Assembly (NCBI GenBank): GCA_012512295.1
Contig: JAAZDI010000167.1
Span: 1-10,132, forward strand
Reading direction: 5' to 3'
From: Syntrophomonadaceae bacterium
GTDB lineage: Bacteria > Bacillota > Ch66 > Ch109
Length of the DNA stretch: 10,132 nucleotides
Positions 7,130-10,132 of the stretch are shown here, in pieces. How positions within the stretch are numbered: position 1 is the first letter of the stretch; each line of letters begins with the position of its first letter. The position numbers and the translations under genes were made by a program. The notes under the pieces are model-generated. The model did not search any database. It had not been told where the DNA came from and was given only the letters and a program-made list of their open reading frames with translations.

Positions 7130-7483
7130 TTATTTTAGTTTCTTAACCGGGACAGCAAACCGGTCCCCCTGTCCCGGTATCATTTTTTGCTGCCAGCGGT
7201 CATCCAGGCGATAAAGAAAAATCAGTAATTCGGCGACAATTTGGTATAACTCTGGCGGGATTTCCGTGTTTAAATCCAGGATTGCTAACCTTTCAACTAA
7301 GGCTGCATCTCGATGAATGGGTATATCGCAGTCTTGAGCCAGTTTCAGGATTCGCTGCGCTATCTCCCCTTGACCGACAGCCAAAACCCGGGGAGCTTGA
7401 TCCTGCTCCGGATTATAACCTAAAGCCACCGCTTTGGGGTGATTGACCCTGGAGGGTTGTGACCGATTTGAAGGCTGATGCAT
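7130..7483 (-). CDS. Free-standing FlhB C-terminal-domain protein (YlqH/FlhX-like)
   Basis: This 117-residue protein resembles only the cytoplasmic C-terminal domain of the flagellar export switch protein FlhB. No membrane segments are present. The match runs from KAVALGYNPEQDQAPRVLA through GQGEIAQRILKLAQDCDIPI and AALVERLAILDLNTEIPPEL to YQIVAELLIFLYRLD, the typical order in FlhB-C. Full FlhB cleaves itself at an NPTH motif just before this region. Here the equivalent stretch reads NHPK (residues 14-17), so self-cleavage is not expected. I prefer the ATG at 7483, 7 bases after GAGGTG; a TTG directly before it is possible. The gene begins 11 bases after the FliK-like gene, whose stop overlaps the ribosome binding site. 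Similar stand-alone proteins (YlqH, FlhX) are known elsewhere. Its substrate and partner are not known from sequence. Confidence 0.88.
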   Translation of the reverse strand: MHQPSNRSQPSRVNHPKAVALGYNPEQDQAPRVLAVGQGEIAQRILKLAQDCDIPIHRDAALVERLAILDLNTEIPPELYQIVAELLIFLYRLDDRWQQKMIPGQGDRFAVPVKKLK

Positions 7484-7494
7484 CAATAATCACC

Positions 7495-9078
7495 TCAAAC
7501 TTTTATATCAACTCGCTTGACCTGCTCCAGACTGGTCTTTGGTTCTGGCTGAGGACACAAAGGCTCCGGCTTGCCCACCACACATTCTTGAAGAATACTG
7601 CGGTAACCTAACTGCCCTAACCTCTCGCTCAGCTCAGGCCAATACTCCTCAACCAACCGCTGCACCCCCTCTTTCTCAACCTGAACCCGAAAAGACAATT
7701 CTCGACTACGAAACTGAATATCAAAAAGGTTGCGCCCTAAATGAGGGGTTTCCAGGGAAAAAACCACCCTCAATTCTTCCAGGTTGAGCTGGCGGCGTGA
7801 GCGATCCCTTTTATAAACACGTAATTCCCCCTGCGCTTCTTTCCCCAGCGGGGGCATTAACCAAGAAAAATAGTAATAGTCCGGCTGTTGAAACGTACTC
7901 TTATCCACAGTGTGGAGCAACTGCTGACCGTACAGTTCATTAACCACGGTTTCCGTACTCTGGTTAATAAGCTGAGCCAGGGTTCCTAATCGTTTTTGAC
8001 TAGATTCGCTGTGTTGCAATTCGTACATTATCAACTTAAGCAGATCAGCCATAGCTTTAGAGTTGGCAGGCCATCCTTGAAGATATCGGGCTAAGGCCTC
8101 CGGACGATCCGCGATGTTCGGAGGAATAATCTCGGTCAATAATAGGCGCAGCTCTCTCACTAACCGATCCAAGACAGCGGTTTTCCCAGTTAAGTTACCC
8201 ATCTGGGTTTCCTGATTCACCAGCAGACCGGCTTCGCTGCGCAAAACCGGCCCGGCCTCTTTCTGAAGCAGGTCGAGCAGATTACTATTATTAAGCCCTT
8301 GGTTAAAAGACAAATTAAGGTTAAGTATCCGGGACTGGGATTGGGTCGGGTTTAAATGCGCAACCACCGGCGGCTTGCTTTCCAAGTGGGGTACTGAATT
8401 CTCTTGAGCCGTCCTTGCCGGCCGATTCCCACTTTGATTGCTCACTTCATTAAATCGCGTCTCCGAAGAAGATAATCCTCCTTCCCGGGGACTAATCGCC
8501 TCTTCTAACAGTTGGAGCAAAACACCCAGGTGTTGCCCCAGATTAGAATTATTAAAAAAACCTTTGAGTATTCCTATTGCTTCCTGGTGCTGATTAAGAC
8601 CGGCACTCAGCAAAAAAACGGCCAGATTAAGGTTGTCGCGGCCTGTTTCGCCTAGCAATCCTAAGAGCCGCTGCACCTCAACAACGTTGGCTGCGGTAAC
8701 TGGCAATTGAAACTCCAAGAGTTTTGCCGCAATAGCCAGAGATTGATCACTGCTCGGGACCCCAACACTTTTTAACAAACCAGCCAGGTCCCGGAGATTG
8801 ATTGCTTCGACTGCTGGTTGGAGGAGTTTAAAGTGCAGCTTACCCTCGTACCTACCCTGGACTTGAAGGCTCACTTCTTGATTTAAGGGTAAGGCAATCT
8901 GCGAGTATCCTTCAACGAGTTGGCCATTGATATTTAATAACATTAAGCCATCGGGCTTAACCGCGGTCACTCGGGCCATAACTACTTGTCCCTTAACTAA
9001 ATCTAGCCCTCTCGTTCCCGGACTATGTAATTCAACTGGTAGTTTGGCCAAAGGAAGATTTTGAAGGGTAATCTCCAT
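7495..9078 (-). CDS. FliK-like protein with flagellar hook-length control C-terminal domain (YlqG-type)
   Basis: The 527-residue protein is probably cytoplasmic or exported by a flagellar-type system; it has no signal peptide or membrane segment. The C-terminal part (about 405-505) matches the hook-length control domain of FliK: LRVVFSLETPHLGRN, FRSRELSFRVQVEKEGV, YWPELSERLGQLGYR. In flagella this domain contacts FlhB-C to switch export from hook to filament proteins. A short beta-rich N-terminal segment (about 25-85) is followed by leucine-rich helices to about 190. A low-complexity Ser/Asn/Gln-rich linker (about 195-265) resembles FliK linkers. The ATG at 9078 has GAGGTG 7 bases upstream, inside the rnhB 3' end, and follows the rnhB stop after one base. 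It is paired with a FlhB-C-like gene. The position equals that of ylqG in Bacillus. A flagellar role is inferred, not shown. Confidence 0.82.
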   Translation of the reverse strand: MEITLQNLPLAKLPVELHSPGTRGLDLVKGQVVMARVTAVKPDGLMLLNINGQLVEGYSQIALPLNQEVSLQVQGRYEGKLHFKLLQPAVEAINLRDLAGLLKSVGVPSSDQSLAIAAKLLEFQLPVTAANVVEVQRLLGLLGETGRDNLNLAVFLLSAGLNQHQEAIGILKGFFNNSNLGQHLGVLLQLLEEAISPREGGLSSSETRFNEVSNQSGNRPARTAQENSVPHLESKPPVVAHLNPTQSQSRILNLNLSFNQGLNNSNLLDLLQKEAGPVLRSEAGLLVNQETQMGNLTGKTAVLDRLVRELRLLLTEIIPPNIADRPEALARYLQGWPANSKAMADLLKLIMYELQHSESSQKRLGTLAQLINQSTETVVNELYGQQLLHTVDKSTFQQPDYYYFSWLMPPLGKEAQGELRVYKRDRSRRQLNLEELRVVFSLETPHLGRNLFDIQFRSRELSFRVQVEKEGVQRLVEEYWPELSERLGQLGYRSILQECVVGKPEPLCPQPEPKTSLEQVKRVDIKV

Positions 9079-9079
9079 A

Positions 9080-9763
9080 TTACTTCACCTCGCCCGCTGC
9101 CTTTCGAACCGGGGCAAATGACCAGCGGTGAATCGGACAAGGGCCAAAATGGGCCAGTGCCTTTAAATGTTGCGGCGTGGCGTATCCCTTATGCTGGGAA
9201 AACCCATAGGCCGGATATAATTTATCGTATGAATCCATCAATTCATCACGCCTGACCTTCGCCAAAATAGAGGCAGCCGCAATGGAAGCACTCCGTGTAT
9301 CTCCGTGGATAATCGCGGCCTGGTCGATCATCAGTTCGGGAATGCTCATTCCATCTACCAATAAAAAATCAGGTAACACTGCCAGACTCCGAACGGCTCG
9401 GCGCATTGCTTCTAAAGAGGCTTGCAGAATATTGTACTGATCAATATAATCAACATCGACTACGGCTAAACTCCACGCGACCGCCTGGTCTTTAATCAGT
9501 TCAGCTAATTGTTGGCGGCGTCCGGGCGGGACTTTTTTGGAATCATTTAGGCCCGGCAACCAGATCCCTCCAGGAAGGATAACCGCAGCAGCTACGACGG
9601 GCCCAGCCAGAGGGCCTCTTCCTGCCTCATCGATTCCAGCTATTAGCTGATATCCGGCACCCCATAGATCTCGCTCCATGTCATATAGACAATGCAAGCG
9701 CTCTAACTCTTTATTAAGTAAATCGGCTGGTCCGTCCAGGATCGGCCATTCCAATTTGGTCAT
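9080..9763 (-). CDS. rnhB: Ribonuclease HII
   Basis: RNase HII cuts the RNA strand of RNA-DNA hybrids and removes single ribonucleotides embedded in DNA. The 227-residue protein carries the family motifs in order: IAGIDEAGRGPLAGPV with D45 and E46, LNDSKKVPPGRR (72-83), LLVDGM with D137, and GDTRSASIAAASILAKVRRDELM with D173. It ends with GFSQHKGYATPQH, also typical. The four acidic active-site residues are all present. About 30 residues precede the catalytic domain, somewhat as in Bacillus RNase HII. The ATG at 9763 is preceded by AGGAG at 10 bases. Transcription probably starts in the spacer behind the rbgA terminator. The FliK-like gene follows after one base, so the two are likely coupled. 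Confidence 0.97.
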   Translation of the reverse strand: MTKLEWPILDGPADLLNKELERLHCLYDMERDLWGAGYQLIAGIDEAGRGPLAGPVVAAAVILPGGIWLPGLNDSKKVPPGRRQQLAELIKDQAVAWSLAVVDVDYIDQYNILQASLEAMRRAVRSLAVLPDFLLVDGMSIPELMIDQAAIIHGDTRSASIAAASILAKVRRDELMDSYDKLYPAYGFSQHKGYATPQHLKALAHFGPCPIHRWSFAPVRKAAGEVK

Positions 9764-9807
9764 TCGATTCCCACTCCTGATACCTCAATAAACGGTCAAC
9801 AACACCC

Positions 9808-9840
9808 TATATAGTATAATCGAGGCTTTTGAACAGTTTC
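9808..9840 (-). promoter_or_regulatory. Possible rnhB promoter region
   Basis: The minus-strand spacer contains overlapping -10-like boxes TATACT (9813-9818) and TATATA (9808-9813). The candidate -35 TGTTCA lies 16 bases before TATATA but matches consensus at only 3 of 6 positions. A promoter is expected here because a terminator lies just upstream. The exact boxes are uncertain. Confidence 0.3.
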
Positions 9841-9876
9841 TAAAATATTTTTCGTTTACAATTTCCCTTTCAACCC

Positions 9877-9914
9877 TAAAAACAAAGATCCCAAAGACAT
9901 GCTCGGGGATCTTT
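9877..9914 (-). terminator. Rho-independent terminator after rbgA
   Basis: On the minus strand AAAGATCCC (9906-9914) and GGGATCTTT (9884-9892) form a perfect 9-bp stem with a 13-base loop, followed by GTTTTTA. It lies 40 bases past the rbgA stop. The T-run is short but correctly placed, and its orientation shows it ends the rbgA transcript. Confidence 0.8.
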
Positions 9915-9954
9915 AATTATAAAATATCAAAATTTGCTTAATGCTAAAAATTTA

Positions 9955-10132
9955 TCACCGATTACTGGATGGTACTTCATCAAGTGTTATCCGGCCAATC
10001 TTACCAACGCGAAACTCTTGAATAATCATATAAGCTGCTTTAACTGTATTCACTTGGCTGCCAGCTTGAAGAAAGCCCCGACGCCGGCCAATATCCTTTA
10101 AAAGTTCGTAGGCCTCGACCTCATCTCTAGCC
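9955..10132 (-). CDS. rbgA: Ribosome biogenesis GTPase RbgA (YlqF), C-terminal end only
   Basis: I translated 58 residues and a TGA stop from the right edge; the rest of the gene lies outside. RbgA is a circularly permuted GTPase that assists late assembly of the 50S ribosomal subunit. The visible part is the helical C-terminal region. Segments such as LLKDIGRRRGFLQAG, followed by the near-terminal EFRVGKIGRITLDEV, match the family ending. No GTPase motif is in view, so the call rests on this C-terminal match plus the neighbourhood (rbgA-rnhB is a common Bacillota pair). The gene ends in its own terminator. Confidence 0.88.
   Translation of the reverse strand, partial: ARDEVEAYELLKDIGRRRGFLQAGSQVNTVKAAYMIIQEFRVGKIGRITLDEVPSSNR

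Noticed and set aside
7130..9078. Type III secretion system component genes
   Set aside because: FlhB-C and the injectisome switch proteins are homologous, but no other secretion gene is in the window. The location matches the ylqG-ylqH position of Bacillus, so a flagellar-type origin is more likely.
9815..9820. Perfect TATAAT on the plus strand
   Set aside because: No -35 match lies at the right distance and no plus-strand gene follows. The AT-rich spacer makes chance matches likely.

Overview
This window reads as a chromosomal housekeeping block from a Bacillota bacterium, most likely a Clostridia-type lineage. That assignment is an inference from gene order and family resemblance; no search was run. 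All recognisable genes lie on the minus strand and are transcribed from right to left: rbgA (3' end only), rnhB, a FliK-like gene, a free-standing FlhB C-terminal-domain gene, yraN, comM, a small membrane protein gene, dprA, topA and trmFO (5' part only). As I recall it, Bacillus subtilis carries ylqF/rbgA-rnhB-ylqG-ylqH-sucCD-dprA-topA-trmFO-codV. Here the sucCD position is filled by yraN, comM and a DUF4870-type membrane gene.

Right part (about 7.1-10.1 kb). The rbgA tail ends in a clear intrinsic terminator. A short spacer then leads into a tight cluster of rnhB, the FliK-like gene (1 base later) and the FlhB-C-like gene (11 bases later). The last two resemble the two partners of the flagellar substrate-specificity switch, but they sit beside RNase HII with no flagellar structural gene in view.

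Middle (about 4.3-7.0 kb). yraN, comM and the DUF4870-type gene are separated by longer spacers (about 100-220 bases). These spacers hold inverted repeats and weak promoter-like sequences. The most notable is a 10-bp hairpin whose 3' arm contains the likely ribosome binding site of comM.

Left part (1-4.3 kb). dprA follows the membrane gene after 25 bases, topA follows dprA after 85 bases, and trmFO overlaps the end of topA. comM and dprA both act on single-stranded DNA during transformation and recombination. topA and rnhB handle supercoils and RNA-DNA hybrids. rbgA and trmFO serve ribosome assembly and tRNA modification.

I saw no insertion sequence, prophage, CRISPR array, tRNA or rRNA. The window looks like conserved core chromosome rather than an accessory island. 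Its less ordinary content is the orphan FliK/FlhB-like pair and the leader regions of comM and the DUF4870-type gene. I found no clearly new multi-gene system.
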